A stretch of DNA of 64,000 nt from Camillea tinctor (Eukaryota; Ascomycota; Sordariomycetes; Xylariales; Xylariaceae). The stretch covers positions 64,945 to 128,944 of the forward strand of contig MU394054.1 of the NCBI GenBank assembly GCA_022578605.1, given 5' to 3'. Below, one piece after another: positions 35,733 through 47,808 of this stretch. Numbering within the stretch: position 1 is the stretch's first letter; each line of letters begins with the position of its first letter. The notes beneath the pieces were generated by a model. It worked only from the letters and a program-made list of their open reading frames with translations. It ran no database searches and was not told the DNA's origin. The position numbers and the translations under genes were made by a program.

Positions 35733-37454
35733 TCAATACAAGGGAAGGTTGTAGGCGTTGAAGTCATACTTCCAGGTGTCAATAGACTCCTGGTCGTACA
35801 CGCAAGAGAACGTGGCTCCGCCATCTGTCCAAAGAGGGCGCAACGGCCAGCGGCAGATGGTGTCGATCTCACCGCTGCCATCGAGAGTCTCCGGCGCCTT
35901 GCTGCTCTCAACCCAGTCGATGACAGTCTGGAGGCTGTTCTGCGGCCAGGAGCTATTCGCCTGGTACGAGTTCGCGCCGCAGTGCGCGCCACCGGGAACT
36001 AGGAAGAGCCGGTAGAACTCGTCCAGAGCAGACACACTCTCGTTGTAGCCCAAGTCCCCGTACATCACCGAGCGAACGGACTCGTAGTAGTGCACGGAGG
36101 AGCCCGTGGGGATCGAGTTATCCTGCTCGCCGTGTATATGCAGAACCTTGCCTCCGCTGCTTCGGAACCCCTCCAGGTCCGGGTACGTTGTCTGCAAGGA
36201 ATCGGCGTATTTGTTCATGCCGAATACCATGAGGTCCTTCAGAGTGTCGTATGTGTAGTTGCTCAGCGCTGCGACGCTGAGGGTGCTAGTGTCCTGGAGT
36301 TCGAGGTATCTGGTAACCCACTCGCCGCCCAATCCGCTGACGCTCACTCCCCAGGTGCCGGTAGTGGAGTCGTACTCGGTTGCTCCGTCGACGAAAGTCG
36401 TGCCGGGTTGGTAGCTCATGTAAACAAAACGGCCCTTGGAATCATGAAGACCGTCAAGGATGGTCTGGGCGACGGCGGCACCCTCAGCAGTGACCGTTCC
36501 GTTCTGCGCAGGAGTGGGTTTGGAGCCGAAGCCATTACCAGAAGACGCGGCGCAAGAGTAGGGGGTCCCGATAGTACTGCTAACATTGAATTGGAGTTTG
36601 CAGAGGTCGGAACGCGAGACCACTCCATCGGCCTTGCCATCCAAAACGTCACAGGCGGCAATGGTCATATTGGCTATCTTGTCCAGCTCGCAGCTTGGCG
36701 GATAATAGTTAAGCGTCTGCTGAATCACATTGCTCGTTAGATGGTTCACCTGCTGTTGACCGTACCGGAAAGCAGGAGCACCAGCAACGACGCCGTCGAA
36801 CTGGTCGTTAAACCGCTGAACCTGACTCCAGCCTTCGCGTCCACCCTCGGAACAGCCCTGGTAATACGAGTAAAGCCGAGTATCGGCTGACATGCCGTAT
36901 AGCTTTTTGGTGAATTCCTTTCCTAGAACAGCTAGCTCATGATGGGCTTGGTATCCAAACATATAGTTCGCCTGCCAGTTAATGGTGTTGTTGGCAAGGA
37001 GAAAGACCGCATCCCATTGTGTGTTGAAGGATCCAAAGCCACCGTCGGTGAGACCAGATACTGCACCAACCCTCACGCCGCTAGGAACATATCCTGGTCC
37101 ACTGTTGATGGCGAGACCACCTCCGCCTGTTGATAGGTATCGGTTTTGGAACTTGTCCGGAGCCGGGACCCAATACGCCACGTGAACTACATCATTAGCT
37201 ATGCCATCGTGCGAATAGGCGAACGTGATGTTGCAATAGTCGATAGTGCTGGTAGGATACCATTCTGAGCTGTAAGTCGCGTTGAGTGCTATGGTCGTCT
37301 GGACTGACTCCGGGTCGATGGTGAGGCCAGGGAAAAAGCCGTCTGCTGGAAGGGCAGCTTTTGCATATGCTGGTGTACAGATATCATTCAACGAAGCAGC
37401 ACGCAGGCTAGACGGAAACGCCATAGCCACGAGGGCCCAAACGAAGACACGCAT
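35733..37454 (-). CDS. Secreted tannase / feruloyl esterase family protein
   Basis: A single-exon gene of 573 aa (PF07519). It hydrolyses ester bonds of gallotannins or of hydroxycinnamates on plant cell walls, outside the cell. A signal peptide is evident (MRVFVWALVAMAFPSSLRA, cleavage near residue 20). The family catalytic triad is complete: Ser202 in GCSEGGREG, Asp445 in HGEQDNS and His491 in PGGAHCG. Cys201 and Cys492 flank Ser and His as in the CS-D-HC motif, where a disulphide joins them. A DGKADGVVSRSDLC loop (272-285) matches the family calcium site. Several N-x-S/T sites indicate glycosylation. Tannin versus feruloyl specificity cannot be read from the sequence. Confidence 0.93.
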   Translation of the reverse strand: MRVFVWALVAMAFPSSLRAASLNDICTPAYAKAALPADGFFPGLTIDPESVQTTIALNATYSSEWYPTSTIDYCNITFAYSHDGIANDVVHVAYWVPAPDKFQNRYLSTGGGGLAINSGPGYVPSGVRVGAVSGLTDGGFGSFNTQWDAVFLLANNTINWQANYMFGYQAHHELAVLGKEFTKKLYGMSADTRLYSYYQGCSEGGREGWSQVQRFNDQFDGVVAGAPAFRYGQQQVNHLTSNVIQQTLNYYPPSCELDKIANMTIAACDVLDGKADGVVSRSDLCKLQFNVSSTIGTPYSCAASSGNGFGSKPTPAQNGTVTAEGAAVAQTILDGLHDSKGRFVYMSYQPGTTFVDGATEYDSTTGTWGVSVSGLGGEWVTRYLELQDTSTLSVAALSNYTYDTLKDLMVFGMNKYADSLQTTYPDLEGFRSSGGKVLHIHGEQDNSIPTGSSVHYYESVRSVMYGDLGYNESVSALDEFYRLFLVPGGAHCGANSYQANSSWPQNSLQTVIDWVESSKAPETLDGSGEIDTICRWPLRPLWTDGGATFSCVYDQESIDTWKYDFNAYNLPLY

Positions 37455-37547
37455 AGTTGCGGATATGCTACTATTGCGGGATGGGATGAAGGGTATAGGG
37501 CCAAGATAGACTCTTGTAGGGAGGAGCAGGCCTAGATATATAGGTCT

Positions 37548-37556
37548 CTATATAAG
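37548..37556 (-). promoter_or_regulatory. TATA-like box of the tannase gene
   Basis: CTTATATAG on the minus strand, about 95 nt before the tannase start codon, with a second TATATA just upstream. Spacing suits a TATA element, but it is not proven. Confidence 0.35.
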
Positions 37557-37559
37557 AAG

Positions 37560-40500
37560 CCATATGGGAGGACCTGTATAGTGGAGTAAGTTACCCCGTA
37601 CTCCAATACCCATGGCCGGATACATGATAGTGTATAGCTGGTTCTCCCCACACATGCATGATTGTTTAGAACAGTACTATAGAACGCCTCCTGGAAATAA
37701 ACAACAATCTCGGTACTTGTTCTTAATCCGCTCGGTTTTTACGATTCTCGGATCAAAAGGCATGGGTGCTGGATCTGAGATTTGGTGTTTACGCGTCATC
37801 GCCTCGTTTTTGCAACAGGGGTTCCACTTCAGATGTACGAGTAGAAATTGTAAGGGGTCACTGCGGGTTATCATTGCGCCTAGCTAACACGGACATGACA
37901 TTCTGGGGAAATTAGCTACTGGACCCATTCGACATATGTGTGGAGTTTATCAGATGATCGCCGGGACCTTGATTGATATGCTTAACAGCTTTAGAGTTGA
38001 GTGATTTTCAGTTATGGATCCTTAGATATTTTTGTTTTAGCATAGATGTGTTTACGTACAAAATTCTACGACTGGTAGATATTTTGAAGTATAAAGTATC
38101 AACTAGTGTAGCACTTGAGGATAACCGGCAACTTAGCACCCTTGTCGACTAAATTCGTCTCAAAACCCATAACCTACTTGCCGGCATCATGGACATACTA
38201 GGAAGGTAAAAAAGAATACGGTTCACCTCAACGATCATACCCCGAACATATCAAATTTTTATTTACTACGTACCTCGTTATAGTTGGCAAGGTGCGGTGA
38301 AAACATAACAAGTTTTCTAACGCAGATTTCTTGAGTTTCCCTGTTCTTATCTCTGAGAGGAAAAGATGTTTGAATATACACGTAATGCATTGAAACTCAC
38401 TTAATATGAAAAAGATCTAAGTTAGTATTCGGTGCTTTTTTTCATATTAACCTAGGCTTAGGTGTAAAGCTCTATAGAGCTGTCATACTAAAGATAGAAG
38501 TTAAAATAGTGCAGTAAGCTAAGTTGGAGATAGGATCGAGAAGAAAAGAATTCGCTATTCTCCATCAACTTTTTATACATCATACTATTTACATGAGAGC
38601 TATCAAGCCTTGTGGCATGCAATATTAGGCAATACACGGCAATACATATCAGAGGGGTCATAGAGGAGCTTACGTACTCACGACGTTGTTATGTGAGTAG
38701 CTAGGACTATATCTCGCACACACCGTTACTTATACACTGAGCGCTAGCTATTTCCTTACGGGGTACGTGCTGCATCATACCCCACGTTCTAGCACACCGC
38801 TTCTGATAATATTTGCCCCTGAAGGAGGCATAGAATCTATTCTCAGGCGTAAGGAGAGACATTACAGGTTTATAGGATTCTAGTTCACCGTCCGAAAAAA
38901 ATTATATAATTACCGGTGTATAAACTAGTAACAAAGGACATAAAAATATAGCCGACTTTCACAGTGACGTAAAGTTTTTTTTTCCATCTAACCCAGGATT
39001 TTTCAAGATCAATCTACAATATGCAGGGCCTTTAATTGCGGAGAACAAGCTATGAAAGGGACCTCCATTGTCACATTCACATTCAACCTCCAACGCCTGG
39101 AATGCGAATCACTCTTGGCACCTCTCTGTGGCGGCTCTTATTCCATTAGCGCCAGTGTTCTAGACCCTCCTAGAATAACTACCTACCTAGAATACGATTG
39201 CTTTAGCCCTAAGCCCCTTTAACATTGACAGCCTAGGAAGTTTGCGCCGTTGTCTAGATGAGACGGCGCTCGGTGTGGGATCACAAGTTATGCTACACAT
39301 CCACCCGCGGGCCGACCTTCATATTTGTATCTGACCGAGTCAAATGTAGGCAGTTGGTGTAGTTTTCTTGCTTTATTCCCGGTTCCGGGTACTATTGCCG
39401 CGAGGCACCTAGCCAGGGCCTGGATGATTACAGCCTTGCATAAGAGACTAGACTTAAACTATTTATGAAGTCTTGTTTAGTATCTCGGAATAATTTCTCA
39501 GTTTCCATATATAATTATATTCATGCCTCTTATACACCACAGCGCTTAGCGTCAGCGTTTACGAAATCCCCTTCGCTTGACTGGAAGAGAACGTTAGCCG
39601 GAATCTCTTTCTTTCTCCTCCCTCTTCATATACCTAGTGATACAGGCATTATTTGGTGCCCGCAAAAACGTAGGTATATAGGTAATAGATAGAGCTTGAA
39701 GGCTAGAATCTGGAGACTGAGAGTGCTCGAGAAAATAGAGTATGGAAGCATGGGTAGGCATTATTGAATAATAAATTAATTATATATTATATGTCTCACA
39801 TCAGCATGTATCTTTAATTCCGGCCTTTCAATAATAGTAATGGCATTTTATTTATAAAGCATGTGTTTTGATAATATTTCTCGGTTGGCCCTGCCTTCAA
39901 ATTAGAAAGGGATGGACAATAAGTTGAAAGAAGTGGAAAGCAATTGGATACTATTAAGCCGAGTATGATCGTCCAAGAGCTTCGATAATTTTACTATCTC
40001 ATAAGGACATCGCTCTTGAGCAGCCGTACTCTAGCCCACGGAATGCTTTTCGAAAGTGGGAGGGCAGCTCCCTTATATAGATGACTGTACTACAACAAGC
40101 CTAGCTAGAGCTACGATAATCACGTCGCTGTACGAAGAACTAGAACTGAAATTACTTATGATACCATTATTTAGAGAGAGAGAAACACTCACTTTACTCT
40201 TACAGAGGGATGTACTTCCATGCAGCTTATGATTCATCACTTCTGACGGAATAGCACCTTCCTATCCCCCCGTTTTACGACCTAGTTTGCATTGTATGTT
40301 TAATAGTGAGAGGTGGCACTCCCGGAAGTGAGCGGGACCGCGATATTTTGCCTAGTATCCGGAAATGGAATTCCTTAGTATCTATCAAGTTTTAATGAAA
40401 GGAGACTGATAAACTTTGAAGCAAGTAAAGGGGTGAACAACAACTTGAAAATTATAGGAAGCAAACAGGTACTATTAGACGAACAATAGTTGCTAAAGGT

Positions 40501-42059
40501 CTCCTGGAAGGGGATTGGAGCATCCACGACTTCCTTATATCTGTTTTACAGCGGGCCTCCGCCCTGTAGTGCCATCTCAGCCGAAGTACTATTTTCTAAC
40601 CGGTGGCATAAACCTGAAAACCCAGACGATTATACTAATCCTTATTTGTGAAAGTAAACAGATAATATTTAATCGTAGATTATTTGGTTTTGTCCTAGCA
40701 AGTTGGGCAAATACACTCTTGTTACATAAGGACATCGAACGCCTGTGTGTGTGAGTTACAATTACTACGTGCTCGATCGGGTTTTTTGTTTAACCTCAGT
40801 AATGAATCTCTTGTTACACCATATATATCATTATATATTACATATACTTACCACTTTCATTCCCGTAGCTTAGGCCCCTAACTATTAAGAGCAGGAGTAC
40901 ATGTGTGGGCCGGTGTCAAACGCCGGCCTAGCTCGGTCGGATTATTGCATGTCTGGAAATGGGCACTCCGTGCTTCTCGGTGCACGGTACTCCATCAGGG
41001 CGGTACGAACGGTCTACGGTAGCTACCCGGGGTTCGGTATTGCCGTTCCTCGCCTTCCGGTAATCTAGAAATTCTTGGCCTCGTATGATGGAGGAAGAAT
41101 CGTGGAGGCGCTTAGATATGATAGCCATGTGATGTAATACATACCTCTATGGGTTGGGTGTGGTAGGTTAAGTCCGGTACTAGATTACATAGGTAGCTAA
41201 CTCGATTGAGGGTGCGGAACGCGACCTCCCGCCGAATGTCAGACACCGCTTGTTCAGTCTTGCTCTGAATTGTACATACTTATTATCTAACCTACCTACG
41301 TATGGTTATCTAATTTATAGTCTTATGTGCATACTCATGTGTAATAATCGACACTTGCATAAGTGGGTATCTTATACTATATACACATCTAGTCATAGGT
41401 GTTCAGTATATCTAGCCGAAGAAAATAAACGATTTGGTCACTAAGAAAAATCAATTCCAATAGAGCGTTGCCTATTTAATATCTAACTACCGAGCACTGA
41501 TCTTTCCACGATAATTGGTGCGGTTCTCTATTATGGGGACGGATTCGATTGGTGCGAGTTCCACTAACACACTTATACCACTTACATGGTGACTTATAGT
41601 TCCCCAAGCCAGGCGGGTTTATCTGTTAGTTACCTAAGTCTACATAGGTAGTTAGCTTGCTACATGTATGAAAAAAAGAGAGCGTAGTTGTAAAGAAATA
41701 AAACAATACCCACCACGTGCACCACCCACTGTAACCCATGATCGATCTCGGCGGGTGTCATCCCGCTGGTGCCACTAAGCCGCTAACATATCTTCCTACA
41801 TCGTAAACGTGGAGGTAACTGCATCGTGGGTAGGCTTACCTAGGTAGGTTACTCAGTGCTTATACCTACCTATTGTACATACATACCTACATGGGAATGA
41901 TCTATTATCGTGGGGAACTCCAACTATGGGAGACAAATATACAAAGTCTTTGCCAAGGAAGGTAGATTAACAAAATAAATAAATACCTACATAATAGCTA
42001 GCGAGCCTACCGTATCGTACAAATTATAATTACTTCATTCATCCCTTGCATCTTAGATC
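37560..42059. other. Gene-poor stretch of 4.5 kb
   Basis: No supported gene; small frames (37612-37887, 39465-39692, 40515-40754) lack motifs. Two stretches around 39917-40060 and 40438-40760 share short similar pieces (TACTATTA, ATAAGGACATCG), possibly an old duplicated element. The palindrome TACCTAGGTA occurs at 41837-41846 amid recurrent CCTACCTA pieces up to 42010. Confidence 0.45.
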
Positions 42060-42119
42060 ATGATCATCCCCGCCTCCATTTCTTCACAGTCCTCCAACCC
42101 CAACCCCGCCACCATAACT

Positions 42120-44777
42120 ATGGAGCCCCGCATCGTGATCCCCATCGACAAGAACTGGGAGTTCAAAGAGGTGGGCAAAGAGGACAGCACCTATCTGCCC
42201 GTGGGCCAATTCCCAACCAACGTGCACCTAGACCTCCTCTCCCACAAGCTGATACCCGATCCTTACATCGGGAAGAATGAGCTCGATGTGCAATGGATTG
42301 GTGAGACCGCTTGGGTCTACAAGACGACATTCACTTCACCTGCGGCTGCGAGTAAAAGTAGCAATGCTTCGTCGAGAAAAGCCGTTCTGGCTTTCGACGG
42401 TCTAGACACTTTTGCCACAGTTGTCCTGAACGGGAAGACCATACTAGAGACAGAGAACATGTTCACCCCTGAACGCACTGATGTCACAGATGTGTTAAAA
42501 AAGGGTGATGGGGAGCAGAACGAGCTGGTCATCACTTTTGATAGTGCGTACTTGAGGGGGTGGAAATTGGTGGAGAAGTATCCGGACCACAAGTGGGGAT
42601 GTTGGAACGGGGACAGCTCAAGACTAGCTGTGCGCAAGTCGCAATACCACTGGGTAAGTCACCAAAACGAAAGAGCCTGTGGTCGGAATAACTAGATGGT
42701 TCTGACAATAAGTGCGATGGTGCAATAGGGGTGGGATTGGGGACCGGCCCTTCTCACATGTGGCCCGTGGAGACCCGTCAACCTCGAGATCTACGAATCC
42801 CGCATTACGGATCTCTGGTGCGATGTGGATATCGAGAAATCTCTCAAGACGGCAAACGTAACCGTGCACGCTACTATCGAGGGCGAGGCTTCGAAAGTCC
42901 GCCTAGACATCTCGCTAGATGGCAAGCTAGTGGCAAGCCAACACATCGACGCTCACTCGAGCGCTACCTTTAGGATCTCCGATCCCAAGTTGTGGTACCC
43001 TATTCGCTATGGCAATCAGCCGTTATACACCGTAAAAGCGACCATTGAGCAAGATGGAAAGGACATCGACAGCGTGTCCAAGAAAATCGGTCTGCGACGA
43101 GCAGAGCTTGTCCAGCGACCCCTGAAGGAGCAGCCAGGGACGTCGTTCTTCTTTGAGGTCAACGGCATACCGATTTTTTGCGGTGGTAGCGATTGGATCC
43201 CCGCCGACAACTTCATCCCACGCATTAGCAAGGAGCGGTACTACGATTGGGTTAAGCTAGTCGCCGACGGCAACCAGTTCATGATCCGGGTATGGGGTGG
43301 TGGCATTTACGAGGAGCAAGCATTCTACGATGCCTGTGACGAGCTCGGGATCCTCGTGTGGCAGGACTTCATGTTCGGCTGCGGCAACTATCCCGCCTGG
43401 CCAGAGCTCCTCGCATCTATCAAGCGGGAGGCAGAGGAGAACATCAAGCTGCTGCGGCACCACCCGAGTATCGTCATCTTTGCGGGCAACAACGAGGACT
43501 ACCAGTACGCCGAGAGCGTCAACCTCACCTGGGACCAAGACAATCAAGATGCGGAGAGCTGGCTGAAGACCGACTTCCCGGCGCGCTACATCTACGAGAA
43601 GATCCTGCCCGACGCGTGCAAGGAGCTCTGCCCGTCGGTGTACTACCACCCGGGCAGCCCCTGGGGCGGCGTCGACACGCACGACCCCACGGTGGGCGAC
43701 ATCCACCAGTGGAACGTGTGGCACGGGACGCAGGAGAAGTACCAGAACTTCGACAAGCTGGTGGGGCGGTTCGTGTCCGAGTTCGGGATGGAAGCGTTCC
43801 CCTCGACCAAGACGATCGACGCGTTCCTGCCGCTGGGCAAGGCCGACCCGGAGCGGTACGCGCAGTCGTCGACGATCGACTTCCACAACAAGGCCGACGG
43901 GCACGAGCGCCGCATCGCGCTGTACCTGGTGGAGAACATGCGGTACGCGCCGGACCCGCTGGAGCAGTTCGTCTACTGCACGCAGCTGATGCAGGCCGAG
44001 TGCCTGGCGTCGGCGTACCGCCTCTGGAAGCGCCAGTGGAAGGGCCCCGGCCGCGAGTACTGCGCCGGCGCGCTCGTCTGGCAGATCAACGACTGCTGGC
44101 CCGTCACCAGCTGGGCCATCTGCGACTACTACCTGCGCCCCAAGCACGCCTACTTCACCGTCAAGCGCGAGATGGCGCCCCTGTCCGTGGGCATGACCCG
44201 CCGCGAGCACCGCCGCCCCAGGGATAAGTACACCCGCGTGCACATCGACGTCTCCACGCGCATCGAGATCTGGGCGAGCAACTTGGGCTTGGAGCCTATC
44301 GAGGGGGCTGACCTCGTGGTGCGCGCTTGGGACGTGGAGACGGGCGAGCGCACTTTCGAGGAGAGGAGAGGCGAAGCGCTCACCCTCCCCCCCAACCAGT
44401 CTACTGAGCTCGCGGCCCTCGATGTCCCCGCGCGTCACAAGGGCGATGAGGCCCGCACCGTCGTCGCGGCGTACTTGGTCAAGAGCGACGAAGAGCAGGA
44501 GCAGCAGCTAGCGCGCTACGTCAACTGGCCCGAGCCCCTCAAGTACCTGCACTTGGCGAAGCCGCAGAAGCTGAGCGCGCAGTTAAGTGCAGATGGTGAG
44601 TTCGTGGAGGTTAGTGCTGAGGTCCCGGTCAAGGGCGTGGCGGTCGAGACAGAGGATGAGGGCGTCAAGTTTGGGGATAATCTGGTTGATGTCGTGCCTG
44701 GGGAGACGGTGAGGATCCCGGTTAGTGGCGCGGGAGAGGGAACTCTGTTTACGGTTCGATATTTGGGGATGGTCTAG
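42120..44777 (+). CDS. mndB: Beta-mannosidase, glycoside hydrolase family 2
   Basis: Releases beta-mannose from the non-reducing ends of manno-oligosaccharides. Exons 42120-42653 and 42729-44777 give 860 aa. A second in-frame ATG at 42060 would give 880 aa; the later start is chosen because the family begins just before the WEFK-type strand and the extra segment is low-complexity. There is no signal peptide, so it is probably the intracellular type (mndB-like). Seen in order: an N-terminal sugar-binding domain, GWDWGPALLTCGPW at the splice junction, an immunoglobulin-like domain, then the TIM barrel with FCGGSDWIPADNF, MIRVWGGGIYE and LVWQDFMFGCGNYP. The acid/base Glu is in GNNEDY (residue 434, codon 43494) and the nucleophile Glu in VSEFGMEAFPS (residue 529, codon 43779). 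The second exon is strongly G/C-rich. Confidence 0.93.
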
Positions 44778-45232
44778 GGAGATAGGGGAAGAAAGGGAAG
44801 GAGAAAAGAGGGTGGATTATGTGGGTAGAAAAATAGAAAGATAGAAATTTTTCATACGTCTTCCTTTTTGCTTCTTCTTTTACTTTCCCAAATCTGGAGA
44901 ACATAAGTGAGTTCCCAAGTAGTTGACAGATTGGCGACAGGTTCTGGATGTAGAATTCAGTTATGTTTACCATATTCTATGAAGTTATTGCAAAAAGATT
45001 AGTATATAGACATAGCATTTAATCGACGAATAATATCATTCAAGTTGATTTCACTGAACTAGACACCGGTACTTATGCACTTCTTCCCAAACCTCACAGC
45101 ACCTTTCCCAACTCTCCCTACTCCGAACTCATGCAAGTGTACAGATATACGAATTCCTAAAATTTAAATCTTTTTTTCTTCCTTTCCCATTTTCACCTTC
45201 ACCCTAAACCTCCCATAGCGCCTCTCTCCCCT
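44778..45232. other. Convergent intergenic region
   Basis: 3' flanks of beta-mannosidase (+) and xylitol dehydrogenase (-). Pyrimidine/purine-rich and A/T-rich, with no frame of note. Confidence 0.6.
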
Positions 45233-46398
45233 TTAAATCTTCTCGTTAGGGCCGGCGATCAAGATCTTAATGACCTCTCCCTCCTTTACCTTCTTGAAAG
45301 CGTTCTCCGCCTCCTTGAACGGCACCACTCCGCTAATCAGCTTCTTAACGTCGACCTTGCCACTAGCAACCAGCTCCACAGCCAGCTTATAGTCACCGCT
45401 TCCGTAGCGGAAGCTGCCCTTCGCCGTGACCTCCTTGAGGCAGAGAGCCATGATCGGGAAGTTAATATCGGACTTGCCCATACCACCCTGGACGTACGTG
45501 CCGCCCATGCGGACCGTGTGCAAGCTCGTCTGGATGCTGGGCTCAGCCCCACTGGCATCGATAACCACGTCGGCGCCACCGGCCTCCTCGAGCCCGGCCT
45601 CGCGCTTGATGTTAGCCGCGTTCTCCTCGGCCGAGACGCGCTGGCTCGCATAAACATGGGTAGCGCAGAAGGAGCGCGCGAACTGCAGCTTCGAGTCCAC
45701 GATATCCACGCTGACGACCGTGGTCGCGCCGAACGCGCGCGCCACCGCCGCGCACAGCAGGCCCACGGGCCCCGCGCCCATGACCACGACGGACTGCCCC
45801 GGGGACACGCTCGCCTGGCGCACGATGTGCACGGCCACGGCGAGGGGCTCGATCAGCGCGCCCTCCTGCAGCGACACGCCGTCGGGCAGGCGGTAGCAGA
45901 AGTCCGCGGGCGCGGCCCAGTACCCGGTCAGCGTGCCGTCGTACGGCGGCGTCGCCGCGAACTTCATGGCCGCGCACAGGTTGTAGTGCCCGCCGAGGCA
46001 GGGCCCGCACCGGCGGCACGGGTACCCCGGCTCGAGGGCGACGCGGTCCCCCGGCTTGAGCGTGCTGACGGCGGCCCCGGCGGCGACCACGGTCCCGGCC
46101 GATTCGTGGCCGAGCACCATGGGCTCCTTGACGACGAAGTGGCCGATGGCGCCGTGCTGCCAGTAGTGCACGTCAGACCCGCAGATGCCGGTGTAGTTCA
46201 CAGCGACGAGCACATCGTGGGGGTCGCTGAGGGTGGGCACGGGTCGGTCTGAGAATTGTACGTCGTGCGGCTTGTTGAGGATGAAGGAGAGGTTCTGGTG
46301 AGTGGGTTAGAGCGATGGTTCTGCTAGAATAGTGGTGATGGTGTGGGTGTGGGTGTGGGTGTGGGTGAAGCACACACGCTGCCTGACTTGGGATCCAT
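45233..46398 (-). CDS. xdhA: NAD-dependent xylitol dehydrogenase (D-xylulose reductase)
   Basis: Oxidises xylitol to D-xylulose in the cytosolic pentose catabolic pathway. A tiny first exon, 46398-46378 (MDPKSGS), joins 46294-45233, giving 360 aa with [20 protein letters not shown] directly following. This matches the usual N-terminus; without the splice the protein would lack its first strand. Zinc-type medium-chain dehydrogenase features: catalytic zinc ligands in [10 protein letters not shown] and GHESAG, structural zinc in [15 protein letters not shown], the NAD fold GAGPVGLL and [10 protein letters not shown], whose Asp favours NAD over NADP. The C-terminal [20 protein letters not shown] is typical of xylitol/sorbitol dehydrogenases. 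L-arabinitol 4-dehydrogenase is a less likely alternative. The intron contains a hexanucleotide repeat. Confidence 0.9.
46341..46366. repeat. (GTGTGG)4 microsatellite in an intron
   Basis: Four exact GTGTGG units in the first intron of the xylitol dehydrogenase gene (CCACAC on the sense strand). Confidence 0.9.
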
Positions 46399-47808
46399 GA
46401 TATTGGGTATACGGTTGATGTAAGTCAGTAAGTTATTTAGGTAGGTTGTTGTGTTTAAGGGGTAATAACTGAAGCTGAAGGTGGAGGTGGAGGTGGAGGT
46501 GAAGGTTTAACTTAGGATACAATGGCGGGGTAAAAGATATTGACATCAATTATTAGTAGGTAGTAGTGAGTGTATATAAGGAGGTAGGTTAGGTGTTGTC
46601 TATCAATATACCCTCTGTTAGGCTTTTCATGCGGATGGAAGCAGGATGAATAGTTGAATTATAATGAGAGGCAATAAAGTTCTTTACTATAAATTGGCAG
46701 TAGCAGGTAGATAGTATAAATACCTGACTGATGGAATAATGTTTCTTCTCGTATACAGTTACTCGGAGAGACTTGGGTTCCTACAGAGAAAGGGAAAAAG
46801 TCCATACAGCTCATACCCGACTTACACGATAGCGGGGCAATTCTCCAACCATGACCAGTGGAACTTGTACATTACGGTGTGTGGTTGGTGTTTTTGGCGT
46901 GGTGTGGGGGGGGATTGGAAGGAGGGGAGAGGGGCAAATCTTAAGTCACTGAGCTTTAAATACTACTACGTACTTAATAACTTCCACTATCATAACTACC
47001 TAGTAGGTTAAGCTAGTATATAGTGTACATAATGCGTAGTACATCATGCAACTAATAGCTGGCACCTCCTGTCCTGCATGTCAAGTATCTAGTACGTACT
47101 CTACTCAGGTGAGCTTGGACGGGTTCTAGACGAGAGGAGATAAATGGATACACACGACTTTTACCAGTTGCTTTTACCCGCACCAATAATCTTGAACATT
47201 ATGTCCGCACTAGGAGATTCTTACGCCAAACAACTGCGCCACCTGATCGCAAGATTCTTTCTAGAAAAAGGAATAGGGATGCATCGATTGATACGCACAG
47301 GTAAATTAAATATTAAATAATAGAACTATTGGCAGGTAAGTGATAGATAAGAATCTAACTTAGGAAGTTGGTTACATGCAAGTTCTATAGAGTGGGTACT
47401 ATGTAAACCTCATAGAAAATGGTAAATAGTATATTGGGTCCCTTTAATCTAAAATTAATAATGCCAGATAAATACTCTGTGTACTTAGGTTAAGTGAAGA
47501 CTGTTTAAAACTCTAGTGTCGAGTAAACTTGGGATGGTAAAGTGCATATGGTTAGGTATGTATCGATGTACCGTTCTAAATACTACATAGTAGGATGGTG
47601 GGGTTTATTATGGGTCCCATTAGTTTTCTGCCGGATAAATCAAGACTCACCGCCCAGAAATTTCCTGACACCGCTTTCAATTGCTCCCAATACAAGATCA
47701 TCTCACTGTGTCGCATCAACTTTTTTTCTCCTTTGTATGTCTACCATTAGTGTTGATGAATTCAATCAAAATAGAAACCACGCCGATATAATGTCACGGT
47801 AGACAACA
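46399..47808. promoter_or_regulatory. Divergent intergenic region, xylitol dehydrogenase / Rok1
   Basis: About 1.4 kb without a supported gene. A (GGTGGA)n minisatellite lies at 46480-46505. I found no clear XlnR-type GGCTAA site near the xylitol dehydrogenase start. The frames 46739-47011 and 47542-47802 show no motif. Confidence 0.5.
46480..46505. repeat. (GGTGGA)n microsatellite
   Basis: Three exact GGTGGA units plus a degenerate fourth, upstream of the xylitol dehydrogenase gene. Confidence 0.85.

Noticed and set aside
36090..36740. 216-codon frame antisense to tannase
   Set aside because: The opposite strand carries the full catalytic triad and signal peptide; the antisense frame has no motif.
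43257..44438. 393-codon open frame antisense to beta-mannosidase
   Set aside because: The sense strand carries all GH2 motifs and is extremely G/C-rich at third positions, which removes stops from the opposite strand. The antisense product is low-complexity Arg/Ala/Val/Leu with no motif.
45518..46252. 244-codon frame antisense to xylitol dehydrogenase
   Set aside because: Shadow of a G/C-rich dehydrogenase coding region; the sense strand has complete zinc and NAD motifs.
46341..46505. Tandem repeats considered as CRISPR or telomere-like DNA
   Set aside because: Units are plain hexanucleotide microsatellites without spacers, internal to a chromosome and unlike the TTAGGG telomere repeat.
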